A stretch of DNA of 64,000 nucleotides from Microvelia longipes. Its lineage: Eukaryota; Arthropoda; Insecta; Hemiptera; Veliidae. Shown in pieces: positions 45,606 to 56,125 of this stretch; position 1 is the stretch's first letter; each line of letters opens with the position of its first letter. The stretch covers positions 25,940,849 to 26,004,848 of the forward strand of contig JACMZG010001863.1 of the NCBI GenBank assembly GCA_018340805.1. The letters run 5' to 3'. The notes beneath the pieces are model-generated. The model worked only from the letters and a program-made list of their open reading frames with translations, searched no databases and was not told the origin of the DNA. The position numbers and the translations under genes are program-made.

Positions 45606-47510
45606 AACTTCTTACGATTCAAAAGAATAAGCCCGTTTTATTACATTAAATAGGTGCTAAAACAACCTCATATAATACAGTTGACACTTTTATTATATTT
45701 TATTATTGGTAAATTTCTCACATGAAGAAAAAATTGAATTAGTACCTAATAATTCAAAAATTTTTATCAGAATAATATCCAAAAGGATCTCACTGCATTT
45801 TAGAACACCAAAAAGATCCCATTAAAAATGCATCCATGAACATAAAATAAAAATTACGGGTTCCGTACGATAAATTATTATAACCAAAGTTTTAGTTACC
45901 TTTGTAATTTTAAAGCTTTAAAAAAATTTCGGCGCAGTTAAAAAGTTTTAAAAATCGAAAAAGTTTTAAGGCCCATTTAAGTTATACGACGCTATAACGG
46001 CATGTAGAGCTTTTGTTTAAAAAAAGTTTATATTTATCTTTATAATATTTCTTAGTGATCCACCTCCGCTTTGCAATTAAAGTTAAAGGGCCATTCAGCC
46101 CAGACAATTCACAGTACCGTTATGAGGATATGTAATTATTAACAAAACTTAAAACGAGGACTGTTTTTAAGTTAACCCTGTACCTAAAATATTATTATTT
46201 GAAAGCATCTTCTTTTATCTTGAAATTTTGTTTTCAACTTAACAGTTTACCCTGATGTGGTAAATCTTAATCGAACATATAAAGTCCCAACAAATACAAA
46301 TATTAAATTTCTTTATTGATTTGAATACAAAAATTTGAATAGGAACAATCTTCGCCTAAATTTGATAATAATTACATTAAAGAATATCACATAAAATTTA
46401 ATGTTGCTTCTATTAAAAACAAACAAATTAAACTTTTTTAAATTCAATGTTAAAGAATTAATATTAAATTACTACTTTAACTTACTAACTGCCAGTCAAA
46501 ACATGTTTAGCCGATAACTATTTCCGATTTAAGTTAAAGTCCGTCCTCAAATCATGTAGACAATTTATTTTTGTCAATAACATAAAGATAGGACACTTAT
46601 GAGACAGAATAAAAATTTAAAAAAATCAATTGAGTTTCTTAAGTAGCCTTTAGTCCGAACCCTTTAAGTAACCGTACAATCTCAATGGATAACAATAATA
46701 TACCAAACATTTATTTTTTTGCAAGAATTAAACTAGTAATTTCCAAAGATCATATCAAAAAATATAATTTATTTTTATTTTTAGATTCAGTTGATCAATT
46801 AATAGAGTTTAAATTTCACAAGATTTTGATTTCATAATTCCAAACATAACGGAGAAAAATTTGCAAACTTTAAATTGTTTTCAACAATGCATTAAACAAT
46901 AAAATCAACATGCGTTAGAAAGATTGAAATCTATAATACATTGTATAATTTTAAAGTTATAACCGGATATAATCATTATTATACTTATTACGATATTCAT
47001 AATTTTATGCAAGTATATTTTAGCGAATTATTAAAAGAAAATTGCGCTTATGCGTAAGGTCGCTTGGGCTCATTTTTTACTTATTCACGAATGTGTATGT
47101 ATGTATTTCTAAGGCTTGAGACATTTACATGCATACATACCGTCCAACTATATGGCCTTCTCAAATCAGGACGATGTTTTGTCGAGATTTCCGAATCTAT
47201 TAAGATCGGTTTCAGCTCAATTGGACTGGCCAACAATGAAAAATGTTTAGTTTGATTGACAAATGGAAAATTGGCTCATAGCAGAATGCCAGCATATGGC
47301 CAGCTAAGCATTTGCCGCGAACGAAGCGGCCTGAAGGCTAAGGCACTTGTGTGCGTTTATAGATTCTGGACCTATATAACAGATTTTGTCTCTCATTAAA
47401 TTAACATACAACTGCTATCTCAATAATAAGCTATTGAAATAATATGAAAATAAAACAAATTAAAATACTGTATATTCTACATTTAATTATAAAATAAAAT
47501 TATATTGAAT
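45606..47510. other. Long noncoding stretch
   Basis: No gene, RNA or element supported. GCCGCGAACGAAGCGGC at 47314-47330 is a GC hairpin related to the cluster at 12562. AGTTTAAACTC-type weak palindromes occur elsewhere. Confidence 0.4.
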
Positions 47511-47511
47511 G

Positions 47512-47700
47512 AAACAGATGCATTTTCTATCTAAAGACTTGCAAAGAAAGTCCAAAGACGTGATGCTGAATAAATTTGGCAAATTGTATATTTTGAGGGA
47601 CACGCTTTGGTTGAAGCGTGTCCGAAGTAGGGAGGATGAGCGTAGCGAATCCGATGTGATGAGGAAGAGTTCCGAGGTATTCCGAACCTGATTTTTTAAT
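47512..47700 (+). repeat. Family A 3' end copy with expanded motif block
   Basis: AATGAAACAGATGCATTTTC starts the block region. It is followed by AATTTGGCAAATTGTATATT, TTGAGGGACACGCTTTGG and AAGCGTGTCCGAAG (a perfect-arm hairpin GGACACGCTT/AAGCGTGTCC), GAGGATGAGCGTAGCGAATC and GAGGAAGAGTTCCGAGG. Confidence 0.75.
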
Positions 47701-48435
47701 ATATTTAAATTTAAATCCTTATACATATTTAAAAAAAAAAACCTTTCTCTATATATTTCTGATTTATTAAATTGAATTACGAACTTAAGTATTATTTGAT
47801 ACAATTTAAAGAACAGGTTGATTTATTAGTTATAATAATTTCAAAATCTCAGATAAAATGCAGGAGTCTAATTTAACTAAATATTTGGGGCTTTGTTTGA
47901 CCCCAGAGTTCACGGATAACAACATATATTAACTAATTTTATCTAATTTGTTTTCATTTCATTTATTATCATATAAAATGAAAGGATATATATTTTTATT
48001 AAATTGTGATACGAATTCAAAAGAATTATTTCGTAATTGTTAATACATATTTAAATAGCTCAACTTTTTAATCTATGAAGTATGGTTATAAAGAGTTCTG
48101 AATTTTCCAACTTTTTCAACTAATATTACGTAGGAAAATATAAAGCTATCTTTGTACCAAAATTTGTCTCATATAATGTGTGATTTCTATTGTTTTAGGT
48201 CGAGTTGTAGAGTTTTTGAGCACTCAGTAGCTTTAAAGAAAACTTGAAAAACCTGCTCTAGATTGACTTTAAGTAAGTCAATCACAACTCAAGTCTTACG
48301 TTGTGGTAATAATTTATTTACTTTTTAGAGACTAAGGTTTGTCCGCTAATCAGTGAAAGAAGGGGTGTAAACTTGCCTGACATTTAAAATATTTTTTTAT
48401 GAGCTAACTATTACTACTGCCACAAATATTTCAAT
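47701..48435. other. No recognisable feature
   Basis: AT-rich and noncoding. Confidence 0.4.
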
Positions 48436-48439
48436 GATA

Positions 48440-48985
48440 TACATCTACCACTAGCTTCATTAAAGCTAACGAGTGTTAACCCTATCTTACGTGTATTTAT
48501 TGCAAACATCCCACTTCAATATTAGTATAGCATAGCATTAATTTAGTAACACATATTTTGCTCTCTGGCTGCTGTTGCGTCAACAAACTTGTGATATAAG
48601 ACTAAGGCCTGTATTCAAAGACATCTTCCTAACATTTTTCTAACATTTTCCGAACATTTTCCTAACATTCTCCTAACATTTTCCTAACATTCTCCTTAAG
48701 GAACAAGGAAAATGTTAGGAAAATTAAGATGCCTAAACCTTTAGATTATTTTCAGGCTCTTGGGAAATGAATACATGCTATACATCTACCACTAGCTTTC
48801 AGTATAGCTAACGAGTATTAACCCTATCTTAAGTGTATGTTTTGTAAATGTCTCACTTCAGCATTTATGCAGCATTATTTTCGCATTAATGTAGTAACAC
48901 ATCTTTTGCTTTCTAGCTGTTATTGCGTCAACAAACATGTGACATAGGACTAAACCTTCAGATTCTTTTCAAGCTCTCGCGCTGA
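48440..48985. repeat. About 200-bp direct tandem duplication, left copy split by MITE
   Basis: The left copy (48440-48605 plus 48734-48770) and right copy (48781-48985) share TACATCTACCACTAGCTT, GCTAACGAGT, TTAACCCTATCTTA, TAGTAACACAT, TTTTGCT and TTGCGTCAACAAAC. Both end in the segment GACTAA, ACCTT, AGATT and CTCT. Identity is about 80% by eye. The right copy has no MITE and so preserves the pre-insertion site. Confidence 0.85.
48606..48733. mobile_element. Harbinger-type foldback MITE, copy 2, TAA target
   Basis: It starts GGCCTGTATTCAAAGACATC and carries a long series of TAACATTTTCC/TAACATTCTCC units, then CTTAAGGAACAAGG and the return arm. The right terminus is degraded to GATGCC. TAA sits on both sides (48603-48605, 48734-48736). 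The paralogous empty site in the neighbouring duplicate reads GACTAAACC with a single TAA. Confidence 0.85.
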
Positions 48986-49930
48986 AAAGGTGATTAGTTT
49001 GACCATTAACATGTAAATATATCCAGGTATAAAAATTCAAAGGGGGAAATTTATCATAATTATATGTTCGCACATTTTAAAAACCGCGTGTCTTAACACT
49101 TTAACTTACACTAGATGTAAGTTAAAAGTCTTACTTCTTAAATGGTGTCTAGATTCCTAAATCTTTAAATTTTAATATTTTGTTAGGAAGTATAAGTATA
49201 CTTTATCCCGCCTTTTGGAGTAAAGTATAACTTGTTCGCTAAAGAAGCGTCACAAGTTACATAATGTCGCTTTTTACTAAAGTAGAGGACTGAACTTACT
49301 TCAAAATATTACTTTAAAATTGATATTATTTTATTAGTATAATAATTTCTATTTTCGGTTCTTCAAAAATTTGTATTGTGTAACCATGACACAATAACCT
49401 GCTGAAAGGTTAATTGAATTTGGACCTATATTTTCACTACACAGGTTTATAATTTAAATTTATTATTCGATCATTTAAATAATTAATTAAATTAAGAATT
49501 TATTACGCGTATTATAAACTGATCTATTCATATTTTGGAAATTATATCTATAATCTATAAATTGATTTGTGTACCTTAATATTTTGTGTGAGTCTGTTAA
49601 GAGGTCGATCGCTTATACTTAAGTTAACCTGTGTACATGGGTTTTAAAAGTATACTTAATTATATTTAAATTAAAAATATATTTAAATTACAATGTAAGA
49701 TCTAGAATCTATAAGAGAATATCAAACCTAGAATTTCCCAATTATATTTTGACAGTTCTTAAAAAGAAAAAATCAACCTAAGGGCTTTTAAAGCAAACAT
49801 ACGCTTAGCCTAGTCTAGCGTAAAAAGAATTGAGATCTAATTTTACGCCAAGTCATATCAACCTTACTCATTTCATTGCTTATTGAGGAGGTTATATATA
49901 TAGTAAAAAGTAATATATTTTCTTTTTATT
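48986..49930. other. No recognisable feature
   Basis: AT-rich. CTTACACTAGATGTAAG near 49106 is a short palindrome. No gene. Confidence 0.4.
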
Positions 49931-49934
49931 TTTC

Positions 49935-50715
49935 CTCATTTATACCGTAGGTATATAAGAAAAGTATTGTTTGCAAAAAAATCCGAAACCGAGATGAAAC
50001 CGATTTATCCGTTTAAGATGTTTTAAGCCCTCCTGAGTGGTTTTCTCAGAGTTTCTGTCTGCATGTGTGTGTGTGTGTGTGAGGGTGTGTCTGTTATCAT
50101 CGTAGCTCCTAGTGAATTCATGCTAGAGAGTTTAGCTTCATACAAAAATCAGTCTACCACTGTAGTAGTGTTATTCGGAAAATAATGTTTTTATGACGTC
50201 ATTAACCTGCAATAATGACTGAGCAAAAAATGATAAAACGCAGAAAAATAATTCGATCCGATTGAGAGTTGGCACGCATGTAGTCATGTATAAGACTATC
50301 ATATGCGCTAAATTTAATCTCATTGTCAGCATCAATTCAATTTTAATGAAATGACTTGTGTATGTTTTTTTAAAAATTAGAAAAAGATTTATTTGAGTTA
50401 AAATTTAGTACAAGTGTATACTTAATAAATAAGCACACAAAGTTTCGTTTCAATATGACAAGAATATCTATACTTTTTGTTGGATCATAAAAGTTAAGTA
50501 GCATTGAGCGCGCTGTATGGGTGACCGCTATGAATGAAACAGATGCATTTACAATCTTAGGACGAGTCCGAAGACATGCTTTAGTAGAAATTTGGCGAAT
50601 TGTATATTCTGAGGCCGAGCGAAGCAAGTCCGAAGCAGGGAGGATGAGTGTAGCAAATCCGATGTGATGAGAAAAAGTTCTGGGGTACCTCAGAACTTTT
50701 CCTCATCACATACTA
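49935..50715 (+). repeat. Family A, most complete forward copy (reference for the family)
   Basis: 5' palindrome at about 49937-49974 (TTTCCTCATTTATACCGTAG, GTATATAAGAAAAG). Then come ATCCGAAACCGAGATG, CTCCTGAGTGGTTTTC, a (TG)n run with TCTGTTATCATCGTAGCTCC, TAGTGTTATTCGGAAAAT, AACCTGCAATAATGACTGAG, GATTGAGAGTTGGCACGCAT, AATTTAATCTCATTGTCAGC and GAGTTAAAATTTAGTACAAG. These are followed by GTTTCGTTTCAATATGACAA, GTTGGATCATAAAAGTTAAG, GGGTGACCGCTATGAATG and the motif blocks. The 3' end is unusual: it folds back on GGTACC at 50683-50688. The minus frame at 50370-50627 is not conserved. Confidence 0.9.
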
Positions 50716-50719
50716 CTCG

Positions 50720-51159
50720 ATTTTTTTAACTGTTTTATTTTAATTGAATTAACAAAAGTAACTAATAAAATCATGACTTGAACACCGAACGACAAGCGAG
50801 TATAAGAGGAGTTGACTCGACGATAAGAGGAGTAGACTCGACTTATCTTGTTACGTAATCTGCGTTTCGCGCTTTTTTCCCTACAACTATTGGAAATAAC
50901 TTTGCTCTTTTTTCTCTATCTGATACATCATCCATGGGGTCAGAAAATTTTTTCTATTGCGAATATTTCCATTCCCTTTATTTGAGATCTTTGTTTAATA
51001 TATACTCGCAGCGTAGAGTTTTTGCAGTGTAATCCGGTGTTTGAAGAGAACAATAATACATTCCGATGCATACTGGACAAGTCAAAAAGTGGAAAGCATC
51101 AATACATTTATGCTTGCTTATTAGGATGCCAATGAAATGAGGGAGACTGATAAGACTTA
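50720..51159. repeat. Unassigned, with dispersed repeat 'family D', copy 2 (50840-51000)
   Basis: GTAATCTGCGTTTCGCGCTT, TTTGCTCTTTTTTCTCTATC, CATGGGGTCAG and CCCTTTATTTGAGATCTTTG parallel 12640-12790. Next to it, GAGGAGTTGACTCGACGATA and AAGAGGAGTAGACTCGACTT form a 22-bp tandem pair at about 50797-50842. Confidence 0.55.
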
Positions 51160-51251
51160 GGCCCGTTTTCCTAAACATTTTCCTAACATTCACCTTGATC
51201 CTTAAGGAGAATGTTTGGAAAATGTTAGGAAAATGTCTTTGAATATGGGCC
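51160..51251. mobile_element. Harbinger-type foldback MITE, copy 3, TTA TSD
   Basis: Left GGCCCGTTTTCCTAAACATT, right ATGTCTTTGAATATGGGCC. TTA flanks both sides (51157-51159, 51252-51254). The internal unit number is lower than in the copies at 2184 and 48606. Confidence 0.85.
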
Positions 51252-51403
51252 TTAAATAAGATGTTAAATTCTTAGTATCTTCTAATCACATACTATTTGC
51301 TATAACCTAATATTCCAAAAACCTATTTATCCAAACTTAAATCGTTTACTTGGTTTAATAACCTCAAAATTTCAATATTATTCATAAGGTAATTATGGAT
51401 TTT

Positions 51404-51550
51404 ATACAGGGTGTTCAAAAAGTCTCTCCTTCTTAATTTTTGAACCGTATAAGATATTTTTTTTAAATTTAAAGTTCCTCTATTATGTAATTGTAAAGTT
51501 AATTTTTTGTTAAAAAAATTTGGCGCAACACCCCAATAGGACGACTTTAA
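51404..51550 (+). repeat. Possible mariner-like terminus
   Basis: TACAGGGTGTTCAAAAAGTC resembles mariner-type TIRs and the inverted right end of the transposase relic at 38985-39280 (GTGGTGTGTTCAAAAAGTAT). No transposase follows. The right boundary is unknown. Confidence 0.4.
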
Positions 51551-51879
51551 GCCTTTATTAAGAATTCCCTACGATACCTAACTGTAAAATTTAAGAATAG
51601 AACCCATATTCTTCCTTGCATATTTTAATTCTTTGATCAAATAAATTACGAATGTGATATTTAAATTTATTTCTTTCACTAATCGTTTGCCTCCTACGAA
51701 GAGATAGACAGGTAAAAGGGAGCAAAAATAGTTAAAATAAATTTTACAATGAGTTATTTCTTTTGGTAAAATAATGAAATGAATATATAAATAATAAATA
51801 ATAATTATGAACACAATAATGATGTTTCTCCATAACTAGTAGTTTGCTTCAATAAAAAGAAAAATCTAAAAAGGTGCCT

Positions 51880-51972
51880 TTTTAGCGAATTTCCTTTGGA
51901 AATTCGGCTAATGGGATAGGCGTCATGGCGGAATTCGAACCTCGGACCACGACACAAATCCGTTTCAGAGGC
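51880..51972 (-). repeat. tRNA-like (SINE head) sequence
   Basis: On the minus strand, GAGGTTCGAATTCCGCC (B box GGTTCGAATTC, 51931-51941) lies downstream of GCCTCTGAAACGGATTTGTG. It lacks a pairable acceptor stem and a recognisable A box of full quality. A decayed tRNA-derived SINE or tRNA pseudogene is likelier than a functional tRNA. Confidence 0.45.
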
Positions 51973-51999
51973 CCCTAATGACGAAAAAATACGTTTCGC

Positions 52000-52141
<142 letters not shown>

Positions 52142-52169
52142 TCTAGACACTTTCTTGTAAACACTCTAT

Positions 52170-52410
52170 CTTTCGAAGTGACCTAAAAATCGAAAAAACC
52201 ATTGTCAATTACCGAAAACCAAAATTTAGGTCGATAAAAAATAAATTTCGAGTAGGTGTTTTTTTGTAATTTTAGGCGCTGAATCAAATGAAACCGGTCC
52301 GAAGTCGATACGACCACTTTAAGTTACCAAAAAGTCGAAAAAACCAAAAATGATAGAAAACCAAAATTACGGTGGTTAAAAATTAAATTTTGAGTAGGGT
52401 CGTTTTCAAT
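52170..52410 (+). repeat. Dispersed repeat 'family B', copy 2, internally duplicated
   Basis: Two tandem versions of one unit: AAAATCGAAAAAACCATT, CGAAAACCAAAATTTAGG and AATTTCGAGTAGGTG, then AAAAGTCGAAAAAACCAAAA, AGAAAACCAAAATTACGG and AATTTTGAGTAGGGTCG. The unit length is about 140 bp. Inverted relative at 25930-26165. Confidence 0.65.
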
Positions 52411-52413
52411 GTT

Positions 52414-52797
52414 GAAATTCGCCCGACAGCGGACCACCGCGCCGGAATTTTATTTATTTAAATAAATAAAAAGTTGTTTTTTTTTCTTTAGGTAAAATTA
52501 TACTCAATTAATTGAAGACTGCAGTCCTATAAAAAGCTTATATTTAAAAAATTTACAAACTAATTCTTTTAAAATGTTTAAATATGTAAACTTATATATA
52601 TGTAAAAAGCACAATAACACGCATCCAAAGGAAATTCGCCCGACATGCGGACCACCGCGCCAGAATTTTATTTATTTTAAATAAATAAAAAGTTGTTTTT
52701 TGTTCTTAGGTGAAATTATACTCAATTAATTGAAGACTGCAGTCCTATAAAAAGCTTATATTTAAAAATTTACAAACTAATTCTTTTAAAATGTTTG
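52414..52797. repeat. Direct duplication of a 166-bp segment
   Basis: 52414-52579 and 52631-52797 share GAAATTCGCCCGACA, GCGGACCACCGCGCC, AATTTTATTTATTT, AATTAATTGAAGACTGCAGT and TAATTCTTTTAAAATGTTT. There are only about eight differences, mostly homopolymer-length changes and CAGCGG versus CATGCGG. A 51-bp spacer separates them. Confidence 0.9.
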
Positions 52798-53914
52798 TTT
52801 TATATGATACTTTGTTAATCTGGTGCTAAAATAGTTGGATTATTCTACTACTGGTGATGCACAGGTTCTCTCTGCAAAAAGTTTAGTTTGCAAATGTTTT
52901 TAGAATTTGCTTTTTTAGAATTGCAGTCTTTAAATAAATTGTTCATTAAACTTAGTTAAAATAAAAAAATGTTTTATCTTGAACAAACACTAATACATTG
53001 CCCTTATATTTTAAGTTTACTTTTTGGTTGCTCTTCTACATTTTTGCTATTTGTATAACTATAACTATTTTTGCTATTTCTATAAATATAACTATTTTTG
53101 CTATTTGTATAGCTATACGTTTTTAATTTAATTTTAAAATTAATTTAAAATTTTGAATTTTAAATTTAAATTTAATTTAAATTTTTTTTAATAATTAAAA
53201 AAATAAAAATTGCGAATTAATTAATTCCTAAAATAAATATCTAATTAATTAATAAGAAAAGCTGAGAAATAAAAACTTTTAAATTTTGAAACTAATAACT
53301 GAACAACTTTAATTTGAATAGAAGTAATTAAAATAGGCGAAATTAAAATTCCTTCTTATTTCACTAAATCTTGATTAGACTATAAGCTACGAACACATAT
53401 ATCATATTCTTCTATGACTTAATTTTTAAAAAATAAAGTTTATTAATTATTCACTGCATTACCTGACTGTGCCAACAATCATTACACAACACTTTTTGTT
53501 AATAAAAGTACCTGTTAAATAACACGAAGTAATAACAACTTTCGTGATACAATAAAAGATAAGTTTATGCGAAATAAAGTAGAATGTAGCTTAAAGAGCA
53601 TCAAGTTAAGAAGCTGAATCTGATACAAAGTTTGGAGTGTTAATCTTTTAGTTTGATGCCACAAATTCCTCTCCCTAGGCTATAAATTATGAAATGTGAT
53701 ATATTATGAGATTTATTAATAAGGAAGTGATTAAGCAGACAATGCAGGTATTATACCTGATATTTTGATTATTTCAATCAGATAAATGGATTTTATATCA
53801 AATGATTGATTCGCCTAAATATCCTGATCTTTAGAATTTTTTTAAATACATAAAAGCGTTATATTAGGAAACATATGTCTATCACATTAAAAAGAATCGA
53901 ATTTGGAGAGCCTC
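52798..53914. other. No recognisable gene
   Basis: TTTTTGCTATTTGTATAACT and related units are repeated three times at about 53040-53115. The rest is AT-rich and noncoding. Confidence 0.45.
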
Positions 53915-54400
53915 GTAAATTTTCCTCACCATTTTGGAGTCACTTTGCTTGTTCTCAGAATATAGAAATGAACTAATTCATATTACAATATGTTTTAAGA
54001 CTAGCTTCGCTCACCCTCAGTGTTATCACAATATGGCCTTACATCACATTTTTATTTTTTTGTAGGTCTTATATATGACGACATGCGTACTAACTTTCAA
54101 ATCGATATAAACACTTTTCCGCGTTATATAAATTTTAGTGATCATTACTGCTGGTTAATGGTGTTATAATAAAATGTTATAGCATAAATATTAAATAGCA
54201 CAACACGACCTAAAGACTGATTTTATAAACACATTGGGAGTTAAGCTGATAACACAACAAAGACATTTAGAGAACTTTGTAAAAACTACTTAGAAGGTCC
54301 TAAGAACACCTGAAACGGTTAATTCAGGTGATATTCCGGTATAGAATAATTTTGCAAAAACAACACTTTTACTAAATACCTAAGGTATAAATGTGTAAAA
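53915..54400 (-). repeat. Family A, inverted, strongly decayed
   Basis: GAGAGCCTCGTAAATTTTCC, TCACTTTGCTTGTTCTCAG and CTAGCTTCGCTCACCCTCAG come first. They are followed by GACGACATGCGTACTAAC, GATCATTACTGCTGGTTAAT, TGCAAAAACAACACTTTTAC and the palindrome relic ATACCTAAGGTATAAATG. Confidence 0.7.
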
Positions 54401-54755
54401 TTAATTGTCCAAGAACTTGAAATTTCAAACATTTGTATCCCTTTGTGTATTGAAAAAGTATACTGTATACTAAATTTAATTTCAATATGTCCAGTACATT
54501 GAGCGATGCGAGTAAGACATGTTGCGGATGAACATAGCGAAAGAAAACCTAGAAAATGTTTTAAAAACGCTAGTGTTAAGTGCACGATTTAAAAGCATAG
54601 AATAAGAGAAATATTTAAGAATTTAGAGGCAATACCTATGCCAAAACTTAAGTTAAAAAACCATTAAACTTACGTCGAAACATTTTCTGGAAGAGTTAGA
54701 TCAGCCGCGTTGATTATCCTACTTCTTTTGAAAATGACTGAGTGAGCTATACAAG

Positions 54756-54756
<1 letters not shown>

Positions 54757-54803
<47 letters not shown>

Positions 54804-54815
54804 CATATACAAGTA
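54757..54815. repeat. (TACATA)n microsatellite
   Basis: About nine 6-bp units of ATACAT, flanked by ACAAGTACAT on both sides. Confidence 0.95.
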
Positions 54816-56033
54816 CATAGTGAAGGGCGACTCCACACGTTCATAATCCATATTTATTATTTTATATACTTAAATGAAATTTACATGAGTTTTTTAACTG
54901 TTCTCAGGAGCTTGGCTATCTTCGTACTTTGGATTTGTCAGAATGAATTAAACCATCAAAAAAGTCTAACTGATTTATGGTGCAACAAAATATTTACACT
55001 TCTAGAACTCATGGTAAATATTTATTTAGTATGCATATTTATTATAAATTATTTTAATTATCATTAATTTAACTTGCAACTTCGACAGCACGCTTTAGAA
55101 ATTTTATACAACTTGTATATTCGTACTAACTTTTATATGTTCGTTTATTCATATCTTAAATAATCAGAAACAGTATTTAACCGCCACATCTATTGATTTT
55201 AATTTCAATTGATATTATTACGTTACCGTTTTGTATTGTGAGATAAGTTTATGGAGTTAAAATTACATAAATAATGTAAAATACAATTAATAAAATACTT
55301 ATAAACGCCACCTTTCAAAATCAACGTAATTATAATTACAAAGTCAATGTAATTGTAATTACTAATAAAGATTTAGCATTTAATGGTACTTTGAAATTAA
55401 TATTTTTGAAAATATTGTCATTAATAAACTCCTTACAAGTCTTAATAAATGCAATTGTTACAATAATACAAATAATAATAATAAAAGAATAGGTTCAAAT
55501 TAATAATTTTATTGAACTACTAATAAAATAACGTATTATAAATGAATAGTCGTCCATAACCTGTCGCTAAAACCTGTCAATTTTAAACTAACGACTTATA
55601 ATCCCGTTATAATAAAGTCTTGAAGAAATAGATTAGGTACTAATAGAAAATATATGATGAACCTGACGTTTAGAAAACTTAATTTGAAAGACACTTTCAG
55701 TTCACCTTCTATAAATAACCAAGTTACAAAAAAAGTGACGAAGCAATCATGCCAATCTATTTGTAAGAGAATAAATGAGCTTTTAAAAAACCTGATCTAT
55801 TGGAAAAAGAATAAAATATATCTAAACTTAAAGATGTGAACAAATGGTTTCTGAGAATGCGAGAGAACAATGAAGTACAGAAGTGTTGGAAGATTTGTTA
55901 TTAACTGAAGAATTTTGAAAGGTTGATATAATTCATAAAGAAACTACTGGAAGAAGTTGAGTGTAACAGAATAAAGTAACAGAAGCGAACAAGAATTTAA
56001 GTTAGGGTAATCATTCAACGTGTCGCCTCTTAC
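54816..56033. other. No confident gene
   Basis: The 61-codon plus frame at 55654-55839 (MMNLTFRKL ...) and the following 150 bp are moderately protein-like in composition but interrupted by stops. I do not recognise a family. Confidence 0.35.
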
Positions 56034-56125
56034 CTTCTTATGCCTTCCATCTTTTCCAATGAGAATGATGTTCTCGATTCAGAAGCGATAAATCCTTTAG
56101 AAGCTTCAGCTCTGTTCTTCTGCCA
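56034..56125 (-). other. Possible coding exon (92 bp), uncertain
   Basis: On the minus strand a good acceptor, TTGCTTTTTTAACAG, is followed by 92 bp open in one frame (starts WQKNRAEASKGF, ends EKMEGIR). A strong donor, AAG/GTAAGAG, follows at 56033-56031. Acceptor, open frame and donor in this order are what an internal exon looks like. I do not recognise the peptide, and no partner exon was found. Chance occurrence is possible in AT-rich DNA. Confidence 0.25.

Noticed and set aside
48606..48733. CRISPR-like regular repeats in the TAACATTTTCC series
   Set aside because: Units are contiguous with no unique spacers, and the series lies in the stem of a foldback MITE in eukaryotic DNA.
51931..51941. 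Functional tRNA gene at the GGTTCGAATTC B box
   Set aside because: No complementary acceptor arms or anticodon stem at the right spacing. Treated as a SINE head or tRNA relic.
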